From assembly GCA_011319805.1 (NCBI GenBank), contig SJRY01000171.1, positions 186,001 through 250,000 of the forward strand: DNA of 64,000 nucleotides, read 5' to 3'. A program made the position numbers and the translations under genes. Below the pieces are notes generated by a model. It worked only from the letters and a program-made list of their open reading frames with translations, was not told the origin of the DNA and ran no database searches. The number at the start of each line of letters is the position of its first letter. Within the stretch, counting starts at the first letter, position 1. Shown in pieces: positions 21,847-33,400 of this stretch. Source of the stretch: Macrocybe gigantea. Taxonomy: Eukaryota; Basidiomycota; Agaricomycetes; Agaricales; Callistosporiaceae.

Positions 21847-23203
21847 ATGGCCACTGTCGGGTCTCTCACCCGGCAAATGTCCTCAATGGACATCTCTGGG
21901 AAGAAGCAGCCAATACACTCTTCGACGTCACGATCTCTGCACTCCAAGCAACCTAGCGACTCCAACGTGGCAAAGTTGTTGACTAAGTATGCAGCACCGA
22001 ACTTACATGCGAATGGCACGCATCAGCCCTTCAAGCCAACCATGCATCGAGCTCCCAATCAGCCGTCGAATTTGAAGCAGGTAGTCTCGCAGCCAGTAAT
22101 CGACATAGGAAAATACGACGGAGGGCTCGAATTAGATGAAGAGAAACGCGGAGAGAAGGTGTATGGCGAGGCAGCAGAACAGCTGGCGTTGGATTCCAGT
22201 ATCGCCAAGTATGCATATTTTCGTGCCGCTCGCCAACGACTAAGCCGCTTCGCTAGGAAATACCCCACCAGGGAGTGGCATCTGAGTGACTTTGACATGG
22301 GTCGTCCACTCGGAAAAGGCAAATTTGGCCGCGTTTACATGGTGCGGACAAAGTGCGAACCCAAGTACATACTGGCCCTCAAAACGCTCTACAAATCCGA
22401 AATCGTCCAGTCGAGAGTAGAAAAACAAATAAGAAGGGAGATCGAGATTCAGCAAAACCTACGGCACCCGAACGTCCTGCGTCTATACGGCTACTTCCAC
22501 GATTCCAAACGTATATTTTTAATGCTCGAATTCGCGGGAAAAGGCGAGCTTTACAAACAACTCAGCAAGTACGGCTGCTTCAGTGAGAAACGTAGCGCGA
22601 GGTACATCGACCAGATGGCAGATGCACTAACGTACCTGCATTCTAAACACGTCATTCACCGTGATATCAAGCCGGAAAACCTGCTCCTTGGAATCAACGG
22701 CGAATTGAAGATAGGTGACTTTGGCTGGAGCGTTCATGCTCCGGGCAACCGACGTAAGACCCTTTGTGGAACGTTGGATTATCTTCCTCCGGAGATGGTC
22801 GAAGGCAAGGAGCACACCGAAAAGGTCGACTACTGGGCACTCGGAGTCCTTACGTATGAATTTTTGATCGGTAATCCACCCTTCGAAGATCGCTCCAGCG
22901 TCAATAGTCAGTTCTTCTGCGTTCGTTATTTCCCTGTCACCAACAGTCACCATTCCAGATACATATCGCCGGATCGCTAAAGTCGATTTGAGATTCCCCT
23001 CTACTATATCCCCAGAAGCAAAGGACCTGATAGCCAAGGTAATTTGCACTATGTGAAGGTTTGGGGATTTCTGACTGACATCATGAAAGCTTCTTCAATA
23101 TGAACCAGAACGTAGATTGCCTTTGGCAGAGGTACTCCGGCATCCCTGGATTGTGAAGTACAAGCCGAGAAACTCCACAAGAGGCAGCCATGACGCCCAA
23201 TAG
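21847..23203 (+). CDS. IPL1: Aurora-type serine/threonine kinase
   Basis: Mitotic kinase of the chromosomal passenger complex. The start at 21847 (good -3 A/+4 G context) is preferred to the in-frame ATG at 21781. A low-complexity N-terminus of about 145 residues leads to the kinase domain: [46 protein letters not shown], and the activation loop [19 protein letters not shown] with the Aurora-type Thr. Exons 21847-22906, 22959-23038 and 23090-23203 join in frame to [18 protein letters not shown] and [20 protein letters not shown]. No damage seen. Confidence 0.93.
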
Positions 23204-23339
23204 CTCATGGACAGCTTTTCGATCCCTTTTTCCTCTTCTTGGTTGATCATCTGACGGCGGGTTACTTCGTGTATTAAGCTTACTCGGGCACAGGTGTAAT
23301 ACTAAAACCACACGGACTGCATACTTAGGATAACCTAAT

Positions 23340-25024
23340 CTACTGATACAAGTAACCGCAGTCGACCCAGCTCGGACGACCTTGGAAGATTTTCTCTAAG
23401 GTAAAGTCTGCAGCTTCTGCTGTGCTGAGCAGATGTTCCTGCGAGATTCGTGCAGTGATGTTGCCTCCAGGACCTTTGTGAAAAAAGATTGTAAGCGTTG
23501 CGAGGCTGGCATAAGAAATTCATTACCCGTGGAATTGAATTCAGCATAAAAAGTTGTGTTCATAATTATAGGTCTGTAATGTGGATAATAAGTGCATCCG
23601 ACGTCGCGTCCATGCCACTTCGCTCGCCTGTCACTGTTAAACGGCGTCCAACCGGCGGGACGGATGCTGTCATCCATGAAGGTGCTCAGAAAGACGGTCG
23701 TCGCAAGATCGTTCCACGGACGACCTGCATACGCGATTAGGACAGGATTTCATGAGAGAGGAGAGTGGCATGCCCAAGTAGCAAAGGCCTTTCGTGACGG
23801 TGGTCGCATTGGCATCTGGAGACTGAGCTCCGTTTTGGCAAACACTCGGTTCCTCGAATAGACAGACATCTGACTTACGCGGATGATAGTGGAATTGGTA
23901 ATGTAAGCTCCGTATCTGTTGTCGGGAGCATCTGTCAAGTTGGTCCCCTTCCATGCGACGATCCCACCTCCACAAGCGCGGTTCGCGAGGATGATGTTTT
24001 GGAACCACCTAGTATTACATGTGAGTGAGGTAGAACGATAACGGCAAAAAGGAGGTGGGTTATACGCCGTTCCGAAACCAAACAGGTCTACAAGGCGAAG
24101 TTAGGAAGGGGAGAGACAGTCCGAGCGTCGACATACAATCTGTCTGTCCAAATATGGCGCTATCTACCACATACGTGCTTGCGTTTCTACCCGTGTACCA
24201 CGTATCTTGATAGCTTGCAAATGAGCAACCGTAGAATGATGCGTTTGCATAAGAGATGTCCGTGACTAGTGCTTGGGAGATGGCAAAATTCGCCTTCGCA
24301 AGGCGGGAGACTCAGAATGATGTTTTTCCAGCGGAAGGCTTGACTGACTGCTCGGTTGGCCCAATCAATATTGTATGCCTTGAAATCGCTGCTGCCAACT
24401 AGAGGCTGGAGAGGTGCGCCTGTCGGGCCTGCGCCGATCAAGGACGCATTGAAAGAAGGCGCGACGATGAGGACGGCCGAGTTCGCGTCGTCCATCCCAT
24501 TCTGGACAAATTTCGTGTCAAAGACATGCACGAGGTTGGAAGTCGCTGAAGGAGGCGCTGCTAAGGGAAACTTTGAACTCGCGACGTCCGCAGAACGAGA
24601 AATTTGTCCCTGTCAATAGTATTCCTACGTCCGTTCGTTCTAGACGGAGGCTATATTTTAACGTACAAGGAGAGTGAGGGGCCCCGTGCGCGTAACATTG
24701 ACTGTTTCGTGGTATTCGCCTGCACCGATAAGAATAGTCGCGTGTCCTGTCTTAGGACTGTCAACCACAACGAAATGACAAAAGAGTCGTTAATGAACGA
24801 AGGAGAAACTAGGGCAGATGGAGTAGCACTGACAGGGATGAGATGGCGTCTTGAATGCTTCTGAACTGGGCCAAAATGTCGGATGCATTATTTGATACGT
24901 AGATCGTGTCAGGTGGACACCCAAACAGCGGCGACACTCCGATGGGTTTCTGGACTTGGCAAGCATAGTACCGAGGCGAGAGTGCGTCAGCAGTACGAAG
25001 GGAGAGGGACAACAGGACGCCCAT
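23340..25024 (-). CDS. Secreted pectinesterase (carbohydrate esterase family 8)
   Basis: Demethylates pectin outside the cell. The start at 25024 gives a short signal peptide (MGVLLSLSLRTADA). Blocks in order: ASDILAQFRSIQDAISS, ATILIGAGEYHETVNV, NGMDDANSAVL, FKAYNIDWANRA, QALVTDISYANASFYGCSFA, SYQDTWYTG (Q-D), FGQTD, FGFGTAW-like then FQNIILANRACGGGIVAWKG (C..G region), NRYGAYITNSTIIR, CYLGRPWNDLATTVFLSTFM (GRPW), DDSIRPAGW, and TLEKIFQGRPSWVDCGYLYQ to a stop at 23340. The intron before RPWN starts with GC rather than GT. At least seven introns. A plant-polymer role (saprotroph, pathogen or mutualist) follows. Confidence 0.9.
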
Positions 25025-25593
25025 TGTGAAAAAGTTGGTCCTCCCATGGCTCAGCCTTGGGTTGTCGTTAGGTCTGCTCAGCGATAAAGCGCTGGCGAGC
25101 CGTCCGAAATACAGCATTTTGAAATTCCTGGATGTAAGGCAGTAGGATTCTCGTCAGCTGCGAGAAGGTGCAGTCCATTTTTAACATGGCGGTGAGAGCA
25201 TAGCGGTCCGCCATACTGCCAAAGCGGACCGCACACCCATTTGGTCAATGCTTGGAACGTTTTTACGGATTCGATAGACATAATCTTGTGGCGACTTGAT
25301 TGGGAGAAACCATTGGAAGATTGCGAGGGTAACGATTACTCGTGACAAGTTAACGTTTCTGACCACATCAACGCAGTTCTGGAGTCAAATCATACTACAC
25401 AATCAAAAATAATGAGAATAGTTAAATGTCTGAAAAGATACTCAATGCAACAGCCGTAACGTAGCAGAAGAGTCTGAGACAAATCAATCGCATCCACAGG
25501 CCATTAGGATATCTAATAATTACAGTCAAACACATTTACCGTCAAACGATTGGCAGAAGAGGTATCAGGAGAGGATCTTCAAAGAAAACCGAG
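25025..25593. other. Intergenic, 5' of pectinesterase and 3' of SNARE gene
   Basis: Both neighbours are on the minus strand. No gene recognised. Confidence 0.4.
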
Positions 25594-26670
25594 TCAAGAG
25601 ATTAGGTACGGAAGCCACGAAAACGGGAGACGCACGGCGAGCAGCACGACCGCTGCAACTATCACCAAGACTAAGGTGAGGCAAGCAGCACGACGACCGG
25701 CCTTGCGCTGGTACTCATGCGCAGTCGTCAGTTCTCGTGCGGCATCAGAAGTGTCATTCGAGACAGAGAAAATATTGTTCCAACGGTGTCTATCGGAGCA
25801 GGTAAGCCAAAGTGCTTGTACAAGCCTCTTGAGGACTGGTCATACCGATCATCTGCCCCTGCTCTCCAACGAGTGTGCCCAAGTCCCTGAAGATCTCAGC
25901 GAGCTCGTGCATTCCAGACTCGATTTCCCGAATCTCAGCCTCGCGTTCTTGGATTAGGGACTCTTGGTACGCAAGTTCGTGTGGGGAGAGTTGAGACTGC
26001 AATATTTGAGCCTGCCGCAGAGCCGTAGGATCTGCCTCTTCGTGTGACCTGAACGAAGGAGTCGGAAATGTGCAGTATTCTGAAGCAAGAGTGGACGTAC
26101 GGAGGGTGTACGCCGGTTTCATCTTCGACCGCAAGTTTCACTCCTTGGACTACTGTCCTCTGTCGTTCTACACTGACCTGTTGCGCGCGTTGGAAGGCGG
26201 CGAGAGACAGCTGCAGGTCGTGAGACGTTTTCTGCAGGGCTGTCTTTTGATGAGGCTTAGGGCATGACATTTGATTTAAATTGCATTGCAATATAGGAAA
26301 AACCTAAACGACCGACCAGATTCTCCTGCAAAACTGAAAGTTTCTTCAAGTCCTCTGATCCGCGCTTTGCCATGGCTCGAGTCGTCTCAGTGAGATCATG
26401 CCTGGGAGTTTCGTGTCAGAACTCACGGAACTAGTGCAGATGGGATAAACAAAAAACACACAGCGATTTGCGCAGAGTGGCCGAGTCCTTCGCCGTGCCG
26501 AGCTGGTCGACGAGCTTGAGGATGCCTTGCACGTTCGCGTTCATCTTGAAGACTTGGAGCGAGAGCGACGACTGCAAGGAGTGAAATGGTTCATCCTCTG
26601 GGTTGACCGCCGCCGTTGACGGCGAGCGGGATGGATGGCTGTGGCCAGCTTCGATGTCTTGGAAACTCAT
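25594..26670 (-). CDS. PEP12: Syntaxin-type Qa-SNARE (Pep12-like)
   Basis: Endosomal/vacuolar t-SNARE. The start at 26670 gives MSFQDIEAG and an Habc-type N-terminus (SLQVFKMNANVQGILKLVDQ, LGTAKDSATLRKSLHDLTE, EDLKKLSVLQENL, KTSHDLQLSLAAFQRAQQ). The SNARE helix runs ALRQAQILQSQL, YQESLIQEREAEIREIESGM, HELAEIFRDLGTLVGEQGQM, then SVSNDTSDAARELTTAHEYQ, RKAGRRA, and a C-terminal anchor (TLVLVIVAAVVLLAV). The zero-layer Gln is within GEQGQ. At about 25780 one base is missing between DTV and NNIFSV. Introns split the Habc part. Confidence 0.88.
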
Positions 26671-26921
26671 GGTCGGTCGCAACGGGCAGCGAGCATGCAA
26701 GTCCAAGTGATCCACTGCGCATGCTGTGGTCCAAATATTACGTCAGCTTCACCCGTTTCGGACTGGGTGATCGACCGTTCAATATTCACGCCTCAAGGAT
26801 TTTATTTCAAAGCGAGGAAAAATAAGGGCTGTTTAAAGCTATAAACCGAATAAGAACGACATATAAACGATGTGCTAGAGAGAAGAGAACCATATTCGTG
26901 CGCATTTTTCCCCTTACGAAA

Positions 26922-28146
26922 ATGCTCGGACACGCTTTGGTTGCCCTCCTCGGGATTTCTTCTGTCCTGGCCGGTCCCTACTCGGCCATAAATAGACCTC
27001 AAAGGCCCGTCGTCTTTTCAAGTTAGCGCATGATCTTCGTCTGATGATTCTTCGATCCGTAGAGGTTGCGGTACCCACATCACTGCAGAGCAGCTGGCTG
27101 TTGCGAATAAGCATTTCAAGACCATCAAAGACTCTGTTGGTGATATCGAATTGCCATTCGGAACGACATTTGATGTGTTCTGGCATGTCATCGCTGCTAA
27201 TAGGACACACGAAGGCGGGTGGATTCCGTGAGTGCCGTTTGTCCGCATCGCGAAGGAGCGTCCAAGTCGTTGACCCTCCGCGCATTCCAGTGCGAGGCAG
27301 CTTGCCGATCAAATGATAGTCTTGAACGAAGACTACATTCCTAGCGGCATAAGCTTCAATCTTGTTAACGTGGAGTATTATTCTGAATCCGGAGTGGTTC
27401 AATAATGCGGACCTGCTGCCAGACGGCTCTGATGAAACGTGGGTGTCTTCTTCGCGTGTGTCCGTGGCGTAGAATGTGAATTAACGCGTCTCTAGTGAAC
27501 AAGCGAAAGAAATGAAACGTTCTCTCAGAAAGGGTGGAGCTGACGCGTTGAATCTCTACTCTGTTGGGTGGGGTGAACCGAATAATTATCGGCATTTCGA
27601 TGTTCTGAATTGTCTTTGGTCAGGTTCTCGAACAGCTGGCTGCTCGGATACACGACCTTTCCATGGGAGTATTCTTCATTCCCTGATTTGGATGGGGTGG
27701 TCTTTGCATACTATTCTGTACCGGTGGTGGACACCCTCCTTACAGCGAAGGCCGTACCCTCACGCATGAGGTAGGCCACTGGGCTGGTCTTTTCCACACC
27801 TTCCAAGTAAGTGAAGGAGTGTTGACATTGCGGATCTTTGATGTGACGTGTCTTGCAGGGTGGATGTTCTGAGCCCAATGACATGGTCGCCGACACTGCG
27901 CCTGTGAAAGAACCGAACTACGGCTGCCCCGCAGACGGGTTCGATTCTTGCCCAGGCGACGGTCCTGATCCGATCCGTATGTTCGCTATTTTGACCGAGG
28001 GTGACAGCTGCGCTGATTGTTCGTGTTGCATGCCAGACAACTACATGGACTACGTGGATGACGCCTGCATGAACAATTTTACAAAGGGACAGACGGTTCG
28101 GATGAAGGAGCAGTTGGGAGCGTTCCGTAAACGCAAGGGTCTCTAA
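26922..28146 (+). CDS. Secreted M43B metallopeptidase (MEP1/pappalysin type)
   Basis: Extracellular zinc protease. The start at 26922 gives a signal peptide ([19 protein letters not shown]). Then: [105 protein letters not shown], and the zinc site [14 protein letters not shown] (HExxHxxGxxH). After it come [13 protein letters not shown] and [20 protein letters not shown] with the Met-turn NYMDY, and a stop at 28146. Introns at GTATGTTCGC..TGCCAG and others fit. Two one-base shifts, at about 27375 and 27721. Confidence 0.9.
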
Positions 28147-28571
28147 AGGCCAGTTGATACCCATTTGTCCAACCAACGAATTAGCCGAAAGAACAAATAT
28201 ACTGTCGGTCTTGAAAAACTATTAGAAGCGAGTTGCATGTTTTGTAGTGGCTGGAGGTGAACTGGACAGCTCAGATGAATGAGAGCGGTGTGTAGACCTG
28301 ACAGAAGAATTGTTGGAAACGGACTGATGAGATGTGAGGACTTGCAGGCGACCATGTGAACTCTGACAAGTAGCGTTGTTAACGTTCTGATGGTTTGATG
28401 AGGTGCACGTGTATCTCCATAATTAGCAGCCTTGCAATCAGAGTCGTCCAAAGATTTCCTTCTTTTCCTCCTACCTCCTCCGCTCCCGTTTTTGTAGTCG
28501 TCCTTCCATTCTTTTGCCCTTCACACTCTTTTCTAGTGCAGCCTGTTATTTATCCGAGTACATTACTTCAC
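28147..28571. other. Intergenic
   Basis: 3' flank of the M43 gene and promoter of the next plus-strand gene. It is pyrimidine-rich just before the start codon (28450-28560), as is usual for fungal promoters. No gene seen. Confidence 0.4.
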
Positions 28572-29893
28572 ATGCCTCCCAAACCGCCATATGCAACTGA
28601 TGAGCCCGATACCTTCTACGAGACACCGACACCTCAGCGCAGGATGCGCCAGCCTGCCCCTCCTGACCCAAACAAAAGGACTTCTGCTTACGATGTGTGA
28701 GTGCCTGTTCTTAATTCAATGCCCTAGCGAGGGTCGTCATATCCTAATTTTCGCGCGACCTCTTATGCTTCTCTTACCAGCTACAGTAACTACTTGGGCG
28801 ACGAGAAAAATGCAGCCAATCGCCAGTCTGGAGTGGGTGCCCTTGGGATGGGCCTCATGAACATGGATGACGACGATTCCGATGATGAGGAATCCAGCAA
28901 GCCCGGGAAACCGCTTCTCCAACCGCGGCGTCGTCCAAGCACGCAGCGTTGGCAGCTGCCACTGCTCCGCCTCGAAAGATGAGTGCGCCGACTACCCACG
29001 CACCTGACATAGCTGCCCCGCGTCCTGGGTATGCCGCGCCCATAGCGAAGCTGAATCTCGCCCAGCCTGAGCCTATTGCTGTTCCGCAAGGAAGACAAGG
29101 TCCTCCTCAAGGCTTGCGCGTCGACACTGGCCTCAAGAATCCCTTTGACTCCCCGCATGATCCGCGACCTTCTGCGGAGCTGCCTCCGTACTCACTCACG
29201 ACCTCCCCGTCTCCCTCTCTCGTGTCCTCTGAACCACACCCACTTCAGCCCCCGATTACTCCCATTATGCCCGTCTTCGCGCGCCCCGCAAACCGGGAGT
29301 CAAGTTCTCCGAGTCCGATAAGCCTATCATGCGTGGAGATAGTGAAGGTACCGTCCTACCTCGCCGAGGCGAAAGGGGCGATGATTTCTGGAGACGATTC
29401 AGCATGGTCGCTAGGGAAGAAAATAGAAAGTCTGCATCTCAGAAGGAGAGGTAAGCGGACTCGTTCTTGCCATTGCTGAATATAACATTGTTGACTTTTC
29501 ACGTAGTTGGTGGCTCAAGCAGACCCAGGACGGGACATCGCGCTTGTCCCGTTGGGTCTGGGTAATTGGCATATTTCTGCTCCTCGTATGTTCATCTTCG
29601 TCTCAAATAGCTTGCTCTCTGCTCAGCATTGTTCTCGATAGTGCATCGGTGCCGCGATTGGCATCGGTTGGTATGTCTCGCACAATTCGCCAGGTCATCA
29701 ACAGCCGACTGCCTTCGGCGGCTCAGCGAACGAACATGCAAGTCCTGTGACCACATCTGCTGCCGTCAAGGCCAGCGGAGGTAGTACAGGCTTGCATGTC
29801 TCTCCCACTCACACAGTCGCGCGAAGAGTGTACCAAGCCCGGACGACGACTATGCCTGGTAATCATTCTTCGCGCCGGAGGTGGTCACACTAG
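28572..29893 (+). CDS. Conserved single-pass membrane protein, function unknown
   Basis: The start at 28572 gives MPPKPPYATDEPDTFYETPT and PDPNKRTSAYDVYSNYLGDE, a block I associate with an Agaricomycete-specific family. A long Pro/Ser-rich cytosolic part follows, then RGDDFWRRFSMVAREENRKS, WWLKQTQDGTSRLSRW, a transmembrane helix (WVWVIGIFLLLCIGAAIGIG) split by an intron, and a short Ser/Thr-rich tail, probably lumenal or extracellular, with a stop at 29893. One-base shifts at about 28912 and 29290. Role unknown. Confidence 0.6.
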
Positions 29894-30489
29894 TCTGGCT
29901 GCTGCTTTTTGCGCCTCGCATTCTCCTGGGGGTGATTTCTTGCCCCGTCCGCTCTTTGATTAAAAGGGTTCAAAAGTCCTTAAAGGGCCCTTCTCGGCAT
30001 CGTATATAGGTTCTGCAAATTACTTCCTCTTAACTCTCATTGCTTAGGCTATTTTTTGCCCTTGTTTTCTTGGTTCTCCATGATCAGATACCCGCCATCC
30101 TCCCGCAACCTTTTTTTCTATTATTTATACGTCCTTCTGTTACTTATTTCGGGTTTTTCATTTATTTGCTTCTTACGACCGAACGCGTCCTCGCTCATTC
30201 ACCTCAACTAACGCATCACGATGTTCTGGATCCCATTTTTACCTTGGAAACTTTTTTTTTACCTTTCTATTTTTTCTAATGTGTGGATCATCGCACTACC
30301 CTGTACAATACCAAGTACACATTTTTAAATTTTGAGAAATAACTGTGCGTCCAGCAAAGTTGTCAGTAGAGAGAGACAGTGAGCACGTGATCGAGTTAAA
30401 TTCGTGTCTGAAATTAGACGCGTTCCTTTTCAGCTTCATCACCACCGTCGAACCAGATCTGTCTCTGCATCTTGGTGACACTCGCGTTT
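29894..30489. other. Intergenic, AT-rich
   Basis: 3' flank of the membrane-protein gene and promoter of SMC6. T-rich stretches (30100-30280) and no gene. Confidence 0.4.
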
Positions 30490-33400
30490 ATGTCTGGCAT
30501 AACCCCTGTGCCAAATTCTCCGGAAGGGAGCTCGACATCCAAACGGGCGAGAGAGATTGATCTGGACGATGAGTCCGACGCGGAGGATGTCCAGATGCCT
30601 GCGAGCGCCAGGTCCGCCGCTGGCAGCGGAAGCACTCGTCAGCGCGCTGCGAAGAGGCGCAAGTCACGCGTTGTGAACGGGGAGGATGGTGATGAAGGCG
30701 AAGATGGAAACGCGGACGCGGATGCTCAAGATGAAGAAGATGACGCTGCTGCGGAAGCCAAAGAGCAGGAGTTTGAGAACCAGCATCGGGAGCAGATTAT
30801 CAAAGACTTGGAGGAGAGGCTGAAGATTCAAGGTGTACGTATTCCTTTAGCTGTGTGCATCTATACGCTTTGACTGGTTGGTTCCCTGACTGGCGATCAT
30901 AGGGCATAGCGGACTATGGGATTTTGGAGCACATCGAGATGCACCAGTTTATGTGCCATAGACAACTATCGTTTAAACTTGGTCCACAGATCAACTTCAT
31001 CATCGGTGCGGCTTCTTTGCGTTGGAACGCGACCTTGAGTATTGATACCGCGTTTTTTTTCCCGTACTTCATCAGGTCATAACGGAAGTAAGTTGTATAT
31101 GCATGTCTTGCGAAGAACATTTCCATGATATGGATTCCAATAGGTGGTAAGAGTGCTGTTCTTTCTGCAATCACTGTCGCCCTCGGCGGAAAGGCCCATT
31201 CTACGGGGCGAGGAACGGGTCTAAAGAGCTTTATCAGAGAAGGGCAAAGGTAAATCTGTTCCTCTTGGATAGGGTAGGCTTAATGGATTGGACCCCTTTT
31301 TTTTTTTTCAGTGCTGCTGAAGTCTCTGTCACACTGAAGAATAGAGGGGAGGAAGCGTATAAGCCTCATGAATATGGCGAGTCCATCACTATTACGCGGA
31401 GGTTTACTAAGGACGGCGCGTCGTCGTGGAAGATCAAGGACAAGGACAAACGTGTCGTGAGCACGAAGCGCGAGGAACTTGCTGCCATATGCGACCATAT
31501 GAACATTCAGGTCGATAACCCAATGACTGTCCTTACCCAGGGTGGGAATTGAGTTGTATAGTGTCGAGTTCGCACGAGCTGACCTCTGACTAACAACAGA
31601 TGCGGCTCGACAGTTCTTGAGCGCGTCAACGCCACAGGATAAATACAAGGTAAGTATTGTCTCTATACTATCGACACATGCTCATGCACATGTGACGCGA
31701 ACTATTTCATTTCAGTTTTTCCTGCGCGGAACGCAGCTCTCCCAACTAGCAGAGGAATATGAGACCTGTCTAGATCACATCCGCCAAACTAGCAAGGTCC
31801 TCAATCAGAAGAAGGAAGCTCTACCGGAATTGAAATCTGCCTTCAGAGAGATTTCCCTCCGCTATGAGGAAGCCAAAAAAGCCCGCGAGCAGAAGAAGAA
31901 GGCGGATGAACTGAAGAAGGAGCTTGCCTGGGCCCATGTCAAGGCAAAGGAGGATCAATTCCGTGCTCAGGCAGACGAGTCGGCCAAACTTGCCCGTGTC
32001 TTGCCCAAGCTGCAAGCAAACATCGAGAAAGCTCAAGTAAGCTCCTTCTGTGTTATACGAGTTTCCCCGTAATTCAAGGTCATCACTGCAGGCCGAGTTG
32101 CAGGAGGTTGAGGCGACGTTCACCGCCCAAGAGCAAGAAGTTGCGATGTTAGGTGATCAAATGGACTTGCAACAAGAGAAAGACAGGCTGCAAGAGGAAC
32201 TGAAACACAACAGAGGTTTGCTGAACGATTTCGGGGTATGAGCGCCATTCCTTTTGTTTTGCGCTGGCGACTGAAGCGACTCTGCCAGGCCGACCTGAAA
32301 GAATGGATCAGAGTTTGAAGGCAACAAACAAGCAAATAGCGGAGCTTGATGCTCAGATCGAAGCCGAGGAACGTCGCATGGCCAGTCATAACCAGGCCAA
32401 GCTCGACGCTTCCAAACGCAAGCTTGAGGAAGCTCGTGAAGGAGTGATAATGGCGGAAGCAGGCCTCGAAAGAATCCGGGAGCAGAAGCATGTTCAGCAT
32501 GAGAAAAATGAAGTGTTGAAAAAAGAAGGCATGCAGGTAGAGGAGGAACAAAACAGGCTCAAAGTCAGGTTCAGCAGTGCGAGGAGCTGCTCAACAGATC
32601 CATTGAGGCTGAGAAGAACAATTTGGCACCCTATGGCAATAACATAAAGGGAGTGTTGGCTCAGATTGCTCAAATGAACTGGTACGGAGACATTCCCCTC
32701 GGGCCGCTGGGCGTTTATGTCAAAGCGAAGGATCCACGGAAATGGGGCGAACTGCTCAGACAGCAGCTTGGAAACTATCTGACTGCTTTTGCCGTGACGA
32801 ATCATCGAGATAGGGAATCATTGCGCCAATTGCTTGATAGGGCTGGGAAGTATGCCGAACAGAATCTTACGCACTTTCCTGGTCGACTCATTTCATCTTC
32901 AGTCAGAATACCCAAATCATCATCTACGAGAAGGACTTGTTTGAATATGGCAATGGTGAACCTCCAGAACACTTGCTCACTGTTATTCGAGCACTTGAGG
33001 TATGTTGACCGGCCATCTTCACAAATGCATGCCATCATCTCATTTTATATCGTCATAAAGATTACAGACCCGTACGTCTTGCGTATCTTGATTAATCGAG
33101 CCGGGATAGAGCGGCAGATTCTGGCTGTCACGCGTGTCGAGGCCGAGAATGTTATGAAGGGTCTCCGAGGGGGCGGCCAAGCATGGACCATCGATGGATT
33201 CATAGTCAGAGTCTTTCCGTCAGTTTGTTCTTCATCTTCATCATCCGATCCTGACTTTGTTGATCTAATCGTTTCACAGAGAGGGGGGCTCCTCGTCGAA
33301 TCCCATACATTTCAAGAAAGCCAATGATGCTACGAACTTACTCTTAACCGGAAGAGACGCTGCCTCGGAAGTCCAGTGAGGCTGCCGATCTCAACATCTG

